A stretch of DNA of 64,000 nt from Verpa conica (Eukaryota; Ascomycota; Pezizomycetes; Pezizales; Morchellaceae). The DNA lies in NCBI GenBank assembly GCA_033030425.1, contig JAUFSD010000015.1:620001-684000 (forward strand), given 5' to 3'. Within the stretch, counting starts at the first letter, position 1. The number at the start of each line of letters is the position of its first letter. Under the pieces are notes generated by a model. It had not been told where the DNA came from and ran no database searches. It was given only the letters and a program-made list of their open reading frames with translations. This document shows, one piece after another, positions 1-10,439 of the stretch. The position numbers were made by a program, and so were the translations under genes.

Positions 1-1
1 C

Positions 2-768
2 TTACCAGTTAAGCAGGTGGACATTATTGTCTCAGAGTGGATGGTAATGATTTTATATCTCCAATATCGGCCGAGCATGGGCTAACAGTCATGTAGGGGT
101 ACCTCCTTCTCTATGAGGCTATGTTAGATTCAGTTCTCTACGCTCGCGACAAATACCTCGCTCCAGACGGCCTCATGGTCCCCTCAGAGTGTAAAATTCT
201 GATCGCAGCAATGCATGACTCGGAATACATGAATGAAAACGTCAACTTTTGGAACCACGTCTATGGCTTCTCGATGAAAGCCATGAAGGAGAAAATCCGC
301 GAAGACGTGATCGTCCATGTACTCGATTCCAGCTCTCTAGCGTCCGAGCCGTCTGTATTCTACAGCCTCCCTCTGCACACTATCAAGGCTTCCGAACTGT
401 CATTCACAAGCCCGTTTTCTTTGGAGATTAAGGATAATATCGAGTGTTTGGATGCTTTTGTCATTTACTTCGATACTTACTTCACTACGTCTCGACAGGA
501 TTATATTCCTGAGAACGCGAGAGCAGAGACCTGGAAGGCGACAAAGGATAAAGGTGTTGCATTCACCACGGGACCCTTCGGGAAGGCTACACATTGGAGA
601 CAAGGAGTGTTGCTAGTGGAGGGTAAGAGTGGGATATTGAAGAATGGAGAGACTATTGAAGGGGAGGTTACATATAGGAAGAGTAACAAGAACTCGAGAG
701 AAGTCGAGGTACATATCTCATGGAAGTCAGAGGAGAAAAAGGATCAACAGCTATGGCATATGAGGTGA
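2..768 (+). CDS. Protein arginine N-methyltransferase, PRMT3-like, C-terminal part (5' end outside window)
   Basis: Exons 2-43 and 97-768; the 53-nt intron 44-96 has a GTAATG donor and TAG acceptor. The frame is open to the left edge, so the SAM-binding N-terminal half is missing. The joined frame rebuilds the double-E loop (SEWMGYLLLYEAML), with the intron cutting exactly after SEWM. The THW loop (ATHWRQ) that positions the substrate arginine lies near the C terminus. Both are hallmarks of type I PRMTs, which make asymmetric dimethylarginine. The NFWNHVYGFSMKAM stretch fits fungal PRMT3 (Rmt3/RmtB, linked to ribosomal protein methylation) better than PRMT1, but the diagnostic N-terminal zinc finger is outside the window, so the subfamily is inferred. 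Stop TGA at 766-768. No sign of decay. Confidence 0.88.
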
Positions 769-1483
769 AATTTTTCTTATAGGTCGGGTGGAGTTTTTTT
801 GTTTCTTCATGGCGTTTAAAAAGGGAATAGTTGTTGTAGTTATACTCTATAAATAGCTAAAGATGAGAACCATTACCATCCCCGGTAACAGCGAGTAGGA
901 TTATTCCGGGGTTAGGTATGGCTTGGGTCTGCAGGAAACACCTTTACGTGTAGAGGTCTCAGTCGTGTACGGGCCACTTATGGGAGAGTGAGTTCAACTA
1001 ACAAACCTAGGACAAACAAATCGTAAGAGAGAATTGTAAGTGCAAATCTAGTTAGATAGTATGGTATGTACTCTACAAAGAATTCAAGTCTTAGACCCCA
1101 TATTTAAAGCTGGCAGCGGCTTTGTTGAATTTCTGTTTGGGAGTTGGACGCGAGAGAGCCAAGCCTCGCTAGCGTGTTTTCGGGTGCATCAAAACAATCA
1201 CTTCCCGTCATCCCTTCTCATTCCCCACCCCCCCAACAACCCGTCCTTCTTCGACAGCGACATCTAACGACTACAGCAACCGTCACCAAACTCCACCAAT
1301 TAATCAACCCCCCAACTCGGGTCCTTTCGCCATAGGAATCCCTATCCATCGCTGTGGATTAAATAAATATAGGAAATAAATAAAAGAGGACAGAAGCGAA
1401 GCGTCATCGCTTCAATCTTCTGTTTCGCTGTTTAACGGTTGCATCTTGTTTGTTTTGATTTTGATTTTGATTTCGTCAACAAT
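769..1483. other. Intergenic region, presumed INCENP promoter and 5' leader
   Basis: No gene seen. It lies between two genes on the same strand, so it must hold the PRMT 3' end and the INCENP promoter. A pyrimidine-rich stretch with a run of C around 1220-1245, followed by CAAC-rich sequence, precedes the INCENP start by about 250 nt; such CT-rich leaders are common upstream of fungal housekeeping genes. A frame from 1061 to 1267 is open by chance and matches no family I know. Confidence 0.5.
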
Positions 1484-4400
1484 ATGGCAGCTCGTCCAAC
1501 AACAAAACCCTCCGTCGGGTCTATCACTTGGATTGCAAATGAGCGAGCAACTATACAACAGCTTGGGGAGCAAGATGCGGAAGATTTCACGTTCGCAGCT
1601 CGGAATGACCTGGAGTGGTTGAATGAGCACATGGCCGATATCTTTGAGCGAAATCATGTGTATGTCCATCGAAGAGGTTTCTTTGTCTACTTTCGATAAA
1701 TTATTTATCGCTAATACTTTTTTATCCTCAGTGATATGGCTGAGCTGCTCAAGACTCCCGGGAGATTACGAGGGCAAAAAACTCCTAGAACTGGGCGGAA
1801 ACAAATTCGCCCTGGACAGGGACGTGAGGTTAGTACCTCGAATTTCTGCACCCTCGTTGCTGCTGGTGTATTTTGTCATTAACGCGTAGCTATAGCCCCT
1901 CGCTAACATTGACTTTAATCAGCCTGCCAACGATAGCACAGTCGACAATCCATTCTTCACTGACTATGCGGTTTCTTCACTTCCTAGCAACAAACAGATG
2001 TCACCGGCTCGTGGCTCATCAAAGTCCCCTGCTCGATCATTACGGGTATTACAAGATTCTGAAGCGAAAAAACTCGCTGGTCCGGTAAAAGATAGCGCCA
2101 CTGCGATGGGCCAGGCAGATGCGGGTCAGCTAAGTGCCACCGACAGTGGTATATGGAGCGATTTTCAGTCGCAACAGATACAGCAGGCGGAATTGCCATC
2201 GCAGCGCACATCAGCTATATCAGAAATTACCAGTGACAATCGGGTAGGGGAACGGAGCTCAATATATCGTACTAGCCTAGAAGATAGCTCAGACCTACCG
2301 AACCCACAATCACCTGCGCAAACTAGGGGTGCGGTTTCTTCACCGCCAGACATGAAAGAACTTGAAGAGCCAGAGTCCATTCAGCAGTCTCCTGCTAAGT
2401 CTGTTACCTCACCAAAAAAGGCGGCCAAGAAGTCAGTACCAGAACCTCGGCGATCAGGTCGTCTTGCTGCAAATTCCAGCGTTCAGACGCAATCTGTGCC
2501 ACCATCTTCACCACCAAATGTGCCCCACCAAGAGACCCTAGCAGAAAAGGAGAAAGAAGTATTTACATTACCAACTACCCAGCCGACCATTTCCTCACCA
2601 GCTCCTGCAAGGCCTACACGATCTCAGACTCCCACCCATTCCCCTGAACAAGTTATCGAGTCACCAGAGAATTCGCCAGGTGCTCAAACACCAGAAGTCG
2701 AAGGGTCTTCCCCATCTAGGTCATCATCCGAATCACCAGCGCCCGAGGTTCCAATTGTTAGAAAGAGCATTCTGAACTTTGCGTCCCTCCCAGCTAGGGA
2801 GCCGTTAACAAGCAAGAAGAAGAGTTTAGGGGTAAAGCACACACGTGATAGCAATGTAGAACAGGTTCGCCTGAATGGTGCAAACCGAGCAAGCTGGATG
2901 AACAGGAAAGGAAATGGCAAGAGCTTGGGTGCTTCAAGCAAACAGATAGAGCAGGCCGAAAAAGAGGATGAGCAGGTTGAGGAGATCGAGAAAGGGGAAG
3001 AAACGATTCTGGAACCGGATGCCCCGAAGAACCTAAAACGAAAGAGCGAAACTGTTCGTGATGGTTCGCGAAAAAAGTCGAGGGGAAATACAGAGGAATT
3101 GGAGGGCGAGGATTCAAACGGTGAAACCTCAAAAGCCGTAGCTTTACATAACAAGACATCGACACAACGTCTTCACGACAAGATTCAGCAGCTTGGAAAA
3201 CTCAACGCTTCCCGTGAAGCCCGCTCGTTCCCCTCAGCAGTTTCCCAGAATTCGAGTCTGACGTACCCTGATCTACCTCAGGCTGAACAAGACCCGGTGG
3301 CCTCAAAAAGGATAGAAAGTGACTCTCAAGGGCAGCCTCCTTCTGCGGCGGCCGTTGGCCGCTGGACAAGTCAGGCTGATGAAGAGGATTGGATTCCAAT
3401 GAAGACCGAGCCTAAACCAGCATTGACTAGGAGTCTCACAGAAGGGATTATCGATTCGAGGAAGGGGCCTGACCCTGAGAAGCCAGTGTCTGCAAGATGG
3501 AATCACTCTCCGAAGGGGGTTGTAGCCTCTCAGGCCGTTCCTGTGCGGACAATGACCACTAGTGAAAGCGTGCCTAATTTGAGATCACCGACAGCCATTC
3601 GACATTTACCACCTTCGCCGCTCAAAGCATCGTTTTCTGAAGATTGGATTAAGGTTCCTACTTCACCACCAGCAAAAACCCCTGGCGAAGGTGCGATTTC
3701 GGCTGTCAAGGCTCATACGTCAAGCGTTTTCAAGAAAGCCAAGGAGATGTTGCTCAAGAGTTCGGTATCAAGTGCCTCTGCAAAAATTGAGACTATGAAT
3801 CCGGCTTTGCGAACCTGGCAAAGTGGGCCTAGCTTGCGTGAGCAGTCAAATGGTGGTACTAGCCCAAGAAGTCCGAAGGAATTGGCTAAACAGACAGGAC
3901 AGTTATATCCTGATTTGGGGTCAGTGCTGGCTGAAGTGGGTGGGAAACCTTCTTCTATTAAGAGCTCGCCAGTTGGGAGCTTCGGGACAAGGACACCGAA
4001 GGAATCTGAAAAACCGGAAGCTGCTACTGAATTCACCGGGGAATCATGGCAGACTAAGAGCTCGAGATTTAGGGGTGCTCGTGATGATAGCCCCGAGGTT
4101 GAACAACATACTATCAAGGTTCAAAAGAAGAACAAGGCGGCTGAGAGGGAGGATAGGGAGGAGAAGTTGCGCGAAAGGGAAGAAAAACTGCGACAGGCTG
4201 AGGAAGAGCTGCAGTTGGCAAGAGAAGAACAGCGTAAAGAGAGAGAACAGCAGGACCGTAAGTACAAGGAAGAACAATTATGGAAACAGCAGGAAGAGCT
4301 ACTGAGACAGGCTGAGGAGGAATTGCGTCAAGCAAAAGAACAACAACGAAGGCACCAGGAAGAGCAGAGGCTTAAGGATAGAGAGGAGTCTAAGAGACGC

Positions 4401-6175
4401 CAGGAAGAAAGGCTGAAGCAGCAGAAAGAGGAGTTGAAGAGGAGACAACAGGAAGAAATAAGGAGAGAGCAAGAGGCTAAAAAGGCGAAGGAGATCCTGT
4501 CTAGCTTCCAGGATGAAGAGGATTTCACTGATAAAGAAGAGGAGGATGCCGCTGAGGCTGAGATTCGTACAAGGATCACATCATCTGCAGAGCCGGAACG
4601 ACCCCCGTCTCGTCTTCAGAAAGCAGGGAGTAGATTCCAGAAGACTCAGGATACTAAACCTCCGCAGCGACCTGGAACAGCATCAAAGGGCGCGCCTGTT
4701 TCTATTAGTGTCGGCACTGCTAGCCAGAGGGAAATGCAGAGTCAGCGAAGCAAGCCCCAGCTACCTTCGACGTCTACATTGGTGGCTGCACTTAAACAAA
4801 GTTTCGAGAATCCTTCTCTGGTCAATAGTTCAAGCCAGCTTAGCTTAAACTCAAGCGCATCCACAAACAGCTTGAGGTCTTCTAACCTAGGAGGACCATC
4901 GAAGCCGCTAAAGTCTTTAGCGGCGGCTGCTAGCCAGCTGAAAAAGGTACAGTCCGTTTTTTATTTAGTCAGAAGTACATATGGTACTAATATCTTTCTA
5001 TAGGAGCGTGAAGAAGGGGAACGCAAGGCGGCTGCGAAGCGCGATCTTGAACGCCGTCGGCAGGAAAACCAGAAAAGACTGGAAGAAGAAGCACGCAAGG
5101 CAAAGCAAAAGCAAGCTTCTGCGTCTACTCAAAAGACATTGGCTAGGACTCAAGCTGTGGCAAATGTATATTCCAACCACAAATTTACTGGTCTTAATTT
5201 ACTAACAATTAATAGCTTCGTCAAACATCTGAAGAGCCAGAAAGAAGACTGGATTTCAAGACGAGTGTTGGCACTAAGCCTGTACTTGTTAAAACCGCAG
5301 TGAAACGGGCCTTCCAGCCAGAGGCTACTGAAGACCAGCAGCAATACAGGCAAGCTCCCACCAAACCTGGCGCTCCAGCCTACCAGCAGGATGCTGCAAA
5401 GAAGCGTAGAACTGGAGAATATGATGAACGCCCATATGGGATGGCACCTCCAATCCGTCAATCAGTTGCCAAAAAGGTGCAAAGAACTCTCGCCCCCTGG
5501 AAAAGAGGACCAAAACTAATAGGAAAAAAGGGAATAATGCCAAAAAGTGTAATGCCCCATGGTTATGCACAGGCGTCATCATCTACAATTCCATCTATGC
5601 TGAGGCCGCCTACAAAGTCTGGCGCGCCAATGCCTCAGGTCGAGAGTGTCAAAATCTCTAAGGAAAACATTCGATTTGCCAATGATACAGCTCCTGGTCC
5701 TTCTGCTAGCTCATCTAGTACCCCATCCGCCTTTAAGACACCTGGATCTAAATCTTCTTCCAAGATACATATGCTTAAGACCCCGGCTGGTGCTAAGGAC
5801 TCCCCAATCTACCAGAATGGCGAGCTTATTGATTTGCCTGACATCCCAACCGACTCAGATGAAGATGATGATGACTACCCGCCAAAGGACAGCTTCCACG
5901 TCCCACACTGGGCAGAATCTCCGGTACTCCGCGAGTTACTAGAAGGCCAACAGGAGCTCGATCCTGAGGCTATCTTTGGTCCCATGGCTAGACTGGACAT
6001 GGATGCCATCTTCAAGAACGGAACAGACAGGCAAGCGCAGAGATTCAGAGCGAGGACCTCATCCGCGAATTGGTCTGGTGCTGATAGACTCACACCTGAT
6101 GAGATCGCAGCAGATATGGAGGCCAGGAGGAAGATGATTGAGCAAGGCGGTTGGAAATACCAGCCACCCCAGTAA
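1484..6175 (+). CDS. Inner centromere protein INCENP (Sli15/Pic1 orthologue), chromosomal passenger complex scaffold
   Basis: Five exons: 1484-1659, 1732-1828, 1923-4946, 5004-5165, 5216-6175, giving 1,472 aa. INCENP scaffolds the chromosomal passenger complex: its N terminus binds survivin/borealin and its C-terminal IN-box activates Aurora B. Seen here: an N-terminal segment with a basic TPGRLRGQKTPRTGRK patch spanning exon 2; a long Ser/Pro/Thr-rich disordered middle with many SP/TP sites, as expected for CDK control of spindle transfer; a highly charged E/K/R/Q helix (about residues 825-950, resumed in exon 4) resembling the single alpha-helix region; and the IN-box near residues 1380-1430 with the hallmark WAESPVLRELL, preceded by an acidic DSDEDDDD run. 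The tail ends GGWKYQPPQ. The start ATG at 1484 gives a coherent first exon. Exons 2 and 3 join in phase and upstream of the ATG at 1998, so that ATG is internal. Longer than yeast Sli15 but within the filamentous range. Confidence 0.93.
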
Positions 6176-6741
6176 GCGATCGGATTTTTTTTTCTTTACT
6201 AAGTCTACTTTAGGGGTTCATGTGTGAGGAGTTTCTCTTTCTTTCTTTCTTTCTTTTTGTTTCCCCTTAAACTTCCTTCTAGTTTTTGTTCTTGGGAGTG
6301 TAAGTGTTTTCGATGGTGGGCGAATGGCGGGGGTTGGTTACGGTAAAACAAAAAAAGGGAGGGTGATGCGTATGAGTATATCGTTGTGTATTTTCTATTT
6401 TCTATTTTCTGGGGGTATATCATTGCGGGTGTTTTTTCCTCTAGTTGTACTAATTCCTGCTCCTTATCTTTGGAGTGCTCTTGGTTTTCTGGTTTCTTTC
6501 TTTGGTTATGGGGCAACTGTATATATATCCTTCCGCATTTTGTTGTTGCCTCTAGCCTGGAGCTCGAGGGTGTACGTTCTTCCCTCTTTTACTTCTTGTT
6601 TGTATTGGAAAAGGGATCGGGATCATGTTTTTTTCATCTACTTATTATAGATCATGTCTGTATGTACAAGAAAAACACCCAAGAAGGAAAGGAAGCCATC
6701 ATAAATCTTACAACACCTTGCTATAAAAATTGTGTGCTCCC
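6176..6741. other. Convergent 3' region between INCENP and CNS1
   Basis: No gene seen. The strand is T-rich with a (TTTC)n tract at about 6231-6257 immediately downstream of the INCENP stop. Frames open here, for example 6386-6832, are low-complexity read-through of 3' untranslated sequence and overlap the CNS1 C terminus. Confidence 0.5.
6231..6257 (+). repeat. (TTTC)n microsatellite
   Basis: About five consecutive TTTC units in the INCENP 3' region. It is a simple repeat with no evident function. Confidence 0.8.
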
Positions 6742-7929
6742 CTACTTCGCGATTACCGGATGTTTCTTCTTCCAATCCGCTATAAATTCCTCTGTTCTTG
6801 CCCGAGGTACCAGCATAACAGTCAATATTTGATCCACCACGACCACCTTCCCTGCACCCAGGGTCTCAAACAGTGGCACCTTCTTGCCTACTTTTATCAA
6901 CCCACCTGTTGAAGTCTCCATGTAAGCGTCGACCTTTGTCGCAGGGAAATATTCCCGCTTTGAATCCCACGGACATGGTTCAGCGAGAACCATAGAGAGC
7001 TGTTCTACTAGTGTACTGTTCTCAGGAAACGCCTTGATGAAATCAGACTGTAGCGTGAGAGGGTATAGAAACACCGTCGGAAAACACAACGTTGATTTCG
7101 GGTCTGTAGGGTCTTCAAGATGGAGAGTTGCGTCTTCAAGCTCAGGAGGCTGCGGCGTGGTCTTGATAGGGATTTTCCTCGCCAGTAGAGCAACCTTGAG
7201 GATTTGCGCTTCACGGAGTATCTTGTCCTCTCGTTCTTTTCGGATCCGCTCGACCTCAGCGATGCGGTTTTGCTTCTTTGCAATCTCAGTCTGAAGTGAT
7301 AATAGAGCTGCGTTTGTCGGTGCTGTTTCGAGACCAGCGGATATGCACTGGAGTGCCTCTGGGAGTTTTTCCAACGCGAAAAGAGCCTTTGCAGAACGGT
7401 ACCAAGCCTTTGTGTTGGCCGGGGTAATATGCAGCGCGAGTTTACAGTCCGTAATGCAGCGACGGTAGTTTTTCAACTCGAGGTTGCACGCAGCGCGGTT
7501 TGTCAAACATGCACTCTCGATCTCTGCGACACCGCACTTGACACCTAAAGCCTTTGTGTAGAATTCTACGGCGTCCTTGTACTGCTTCACTTTGAAGTTA
7601 TCGTTGCCTTGGGTCCTAAAGTTCTGTGCGATCTCATGGGGTTCGCCTTCGTATGCAAGAGCCTTTAGCGCTTCGAGCTCGACATTTTCGCCGGTGCCGT
7701 CTTCGTTTGTTTCGTCGAGTTCGGTCATGAAGAGGGGCATTTTGTTCATGGCTTTTAGGAACTCTTCTGTGGTTACATTTTTGACGCCGGCGATTGCGGC
7801 AGGGAGTTCGGGGGCCATAGAGCCGGGGGTGGATGAGGTGCCGTGGCCGTGGCGGGTAGCAGCTTTGGCGATAAGATCGTTGAGATCCATCCCAGCAACT
7901 TGTTCGTCAAGTTCTTCGACTATGGCCAT
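6742..7929 (-). CDS. CNS1: Hsp90 co-chaperone CNS1/TTC4, TPR protein
   Basis: Single exon, 395 aa. Cns1 (TTC4 in animals) is an essential Hsp90 co-chaperone that recruits clients such as translation elongation factor 2 through a TPR clamp and a C-terminal wheel domain. Seen here: an N-terminal segment with KNVTTEEFLKAMNKMPLFM, typical of the pre-TPR region; three TPR motifs at about residues 101-216, including GNDNFKVKQYKDAVEFYTKAL, NRAACNLELKNYRRCITDC and KAWYRSAKALFALEKLPEAL; a charged helix (IRKEREDKI); and a C-terminal wheel domain from about 270 containing FPTVFLYP and the YFPATKVDAYMET patch. Length matches the family. The start at 7929 is the first in-frame ATG. It faces INCENP tail-to-tail, with its promoter towards the repeat-rich interval. 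Confidence 0.94.
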   Translation of the reverse strand: MAIVEELDEQVAGMDLNDLIAKAATRHGHGTSSTPGSMAPELPAAIAGVKNVTTEEFLKAMNKMPLFMTELDETNEDGTGENVELEALKALAYEGEPHEIAQNFRTQGNDNFKVKQYKDAVEFYTKALGVKCGVAEIESACLTNRAACNLELKNYRRCITDCKLALHITPANTKAWYRSAKALFALEKLPEALQCISAGLETAPTNAALLSLQTEIAKKQNRIAEVERIRKEREDKILREAQILKVALLARKIPIKTTPQPPELEDATLHLEDPTDPKSTLCFPTVFLYPLTLQSDFIKAFPENSTLVEQLSMVLAEPCPWDSKREYFPATKVDAYMETSTGGLIKVGKKVPLFETLGAGKVVVVDQILTVMLVPRARTEEFIADWKKKHPVIAK

Positions 7930-7939
7930 GGTGGTTGTT

Positions 7940-7960
7940 GGGGGGGGGGAGGGGAGGGGG
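7940..7960 (+). promoter_or_regulatory. Candidate G-quadruplex tract in the CNS1 5' leader (antisense strand)
   Basis: On the + strand, ten G, one A, four G, one A, five G sit 11 nt upstream of the CNS1 start codon (CNS1 is on -). Four G-runs of at least three are available, satisfying the usual quadruplex pattern. The CNS1 mRNA leader would carry the C-rich complement. A function is inference only. Confidence 0.4.
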
Positions 7961-8039
7961 TTGTTCTGAGTCGTGGTGTTTGTTGCTTACGGCGGTGTGA
8001 TGCCCAAAGACTCGTGAGGGAACGATGATCAATGTGCTA

Positions 8040-10439
8040 ACTAAAAGAATGTGATGATCATAATGAACAAAGAAAGAGAGGCTCTAGCTACATATATGTG
8101 TGCCAAGAGCCACATAATATAATCGTCCCATGACAGGCGGGGTTGGCGGGGTGTAGAAATCTAGTTGAGGCTCTGGAGACCCTGGCTAGCGAATCTTGGC
8201 TGTTGATAATCATTGACCGTTAACCTAGCTACATATCGGCCTGGTTTACAATAGATATATTTATATTCTAAGGTAATATTACATGAAGTAGTTCCTCTTG
8301 GGGGGCCTGAAGTCTCTAACGCATATCTGGGGTTCTACGCCCCGAACCTGATAATATTTAGGGGAAATACCTATTACAAGCCAACATAATCCTTAGATGA
8401 ACCCACAGCCTACAACGGGAGACATATGTATGCTACCAGTCTTATTTTAGATGCTACTAATATCAAGCCTTTTAGCTACCTACATATCACGCTACGTCGA
8501 AAACAAACTAAAGTACTAAAGGCAACACAACTAAGCCTCTTGGTAATAGATTCCGAGATACTCTATAAAACAGTTATATAGAAGTCAAAGTACTTTACCA
8601 TAAATTATTGCTTCTGCTACCATGTGGATCTTTTGCTAAAATCTAAATGTCTAATAAATAAAAAGCCATTCTCACCTCATAACATTAATTAGTTACTAGT
8701 TCTATACCACCAACAGTTTTTCTCTTCCTCGTCAGGGTTGCATGTACTTATGATAAATTCATTCATTCATTCATTCTCTTCCCCGTCACACTCCTGTTCC
8801 CAGGATTGCTTGGACTTCCTCGATTAAAGGCCAGTACTACTCATGGTGTGCATTCTACATACACTCTTGCTTGAGGGTCTAACAGACTGTCACACAAAAC
8901 AAGATATATAAACTCTCAATCACCCCTCTCGTGTTCGGTGGTATTTATTCTAGAGTATGCATTATTAGGATCCGTATCTCTCTTTACTATCCATAACAAC
9001 TAAAGTAGTTCCAACACCCCTATATATGTACAGTATCGGCAGCAGCGGTAGCTCCACCTGACTCCATTTGGCCATGGCATCTATAATGTAAATCAAATTA
9101 AGAGCGGAATCTAATCGGGGTCGGAATAACTCGGAAACCTACAAGCTTATAACTAGTCTTTACTTGGGGCTCCCATAAATTTACGTAGTATTGTATATCG
9201 GCGGGAAAGTGCATATCTTGCCACAGGATAACACCTAAAAACGAAAGCGAGTCCTTCTAATTAGCGATAGGTAATAGCTAGTAGTACAGAAGGTTAGGGA
9301 TTACTTTCTTAATGATAGTATACTAGGCGAAAAGTGGTACTGGAGTGTCGAATATTGCCATAAGTATTTCTATATTGGTATACTATGGGCTTCCCGGATC
9401 CCCCCCCCCCCTTAGAACCCAGATTAAGCATAGTTAACATACACATGATCCACTATAATTTGTCGTTGAAAGAAATTGGCCTATAAGTTTCCGGGTCCTT
9501 TCTATGTATACGACTTGCGCTATTTCCTAAACATCCCGTGTAATAATATCTCTACTAAAGCGTGCATCTGGTAACAGGGCAGAAGCTAAATGAAAAGTCC
9601 CCAGTATACTCTGGTAAGGGTATACAAAGTCCTGATTCGTAATAAATAAATTGGTCCGATAGGTGTTTTTCTATCTTTGGAGTGGTCTCAATTGTTTGCC
9701 TACACAACGCTCTACGAGGAACCGGGAATTCACCCTTAGCCATTCCACTTGACTTAGAAATCCGGTACTCTAGTCCAAATAGAAAGTACGTGTTCACATA
9801 GTAAGCCCCCGCAGAGGCCTATCACTTCCAGTAGGCTGGTAATTATCGTAAGCCCTGGTGTCGTAATGTCACGGGTCCCGGAGCAACCTTTCTGGGGTAT
9901 TTGCCAATCAATTATGCGTGATTGAGATGAGCCCTGTAAGCAGCACCACGGATTAACCGATCCGGCGGCTGGTGATGGAATCCATGATCGGAGCCCTACC
10001 TGCTCCTCACGTCATAGATTGGAAAACCTGGCCTATCGATTGGCTGCCTGTCGCGAGACATCGCATCATTTGTTGGTGTGTATTCTACATACATGTATAC
10101 GGCTATCTTCCAGTGCCCCCCATGTAGTGCGACTTCCCCAGCTTAAAGGCCGATTTCTAAGCATTTATGTCTATCCTGTCTCCTACCTCCTACCTCTTAT
10201 CTATTAAACTTGTTCCTCTCTCTAGAAACCCCATAGTTCTGTGAATACCCCAATTCCAGCCTCCCGGAAACCTGTGATACCCGCTACAATAAACTGGCGT
10301 GAGTTAGTTGCCTCTCGCCGTGATGTCCGATAGCTTAACCGTGCCCGTCTAACCTCAGAGCCCTCCCTTTAGAGCCCCTTACTAACAAGACCGTGTAAAC
10401 ATCTTAGAATAAACCAAACGCTAAATAAACCTCACCGAA
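8040..10439. other. Gene-free decayed sequence, grading into the promoter of the b561 gene
   Basis: I see no supportable gene. The sequence is AT-rich with stops in all frames. It contains an (ATTC)n microsatellite (8757-8776), a run of 12 C (9400-9411) and a TACATGTA palindrome (10090-10097). A short frame on the minus strand at 9555-9797 reads like a worn protein fragment but matches nothing I recognise. The last few hundred bases upstream of 10440 are pyrimidine-rich and probably belong to the promoter and leader of the next gene. Confidence 0.5.
8757..8776 (+). repeat. (ATTC)n microsatellite
   Basis: About five tandem ATTC units in gene-free DNA. Confidence 0.85.

Noticed and set aside
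6386..6832. 148-codon cysteine/phenylalanine-rich frame after INCENP
   Set aside because: T-rich 3' sequence read in frame, overlapping the CNS1 coding end on the other strand.
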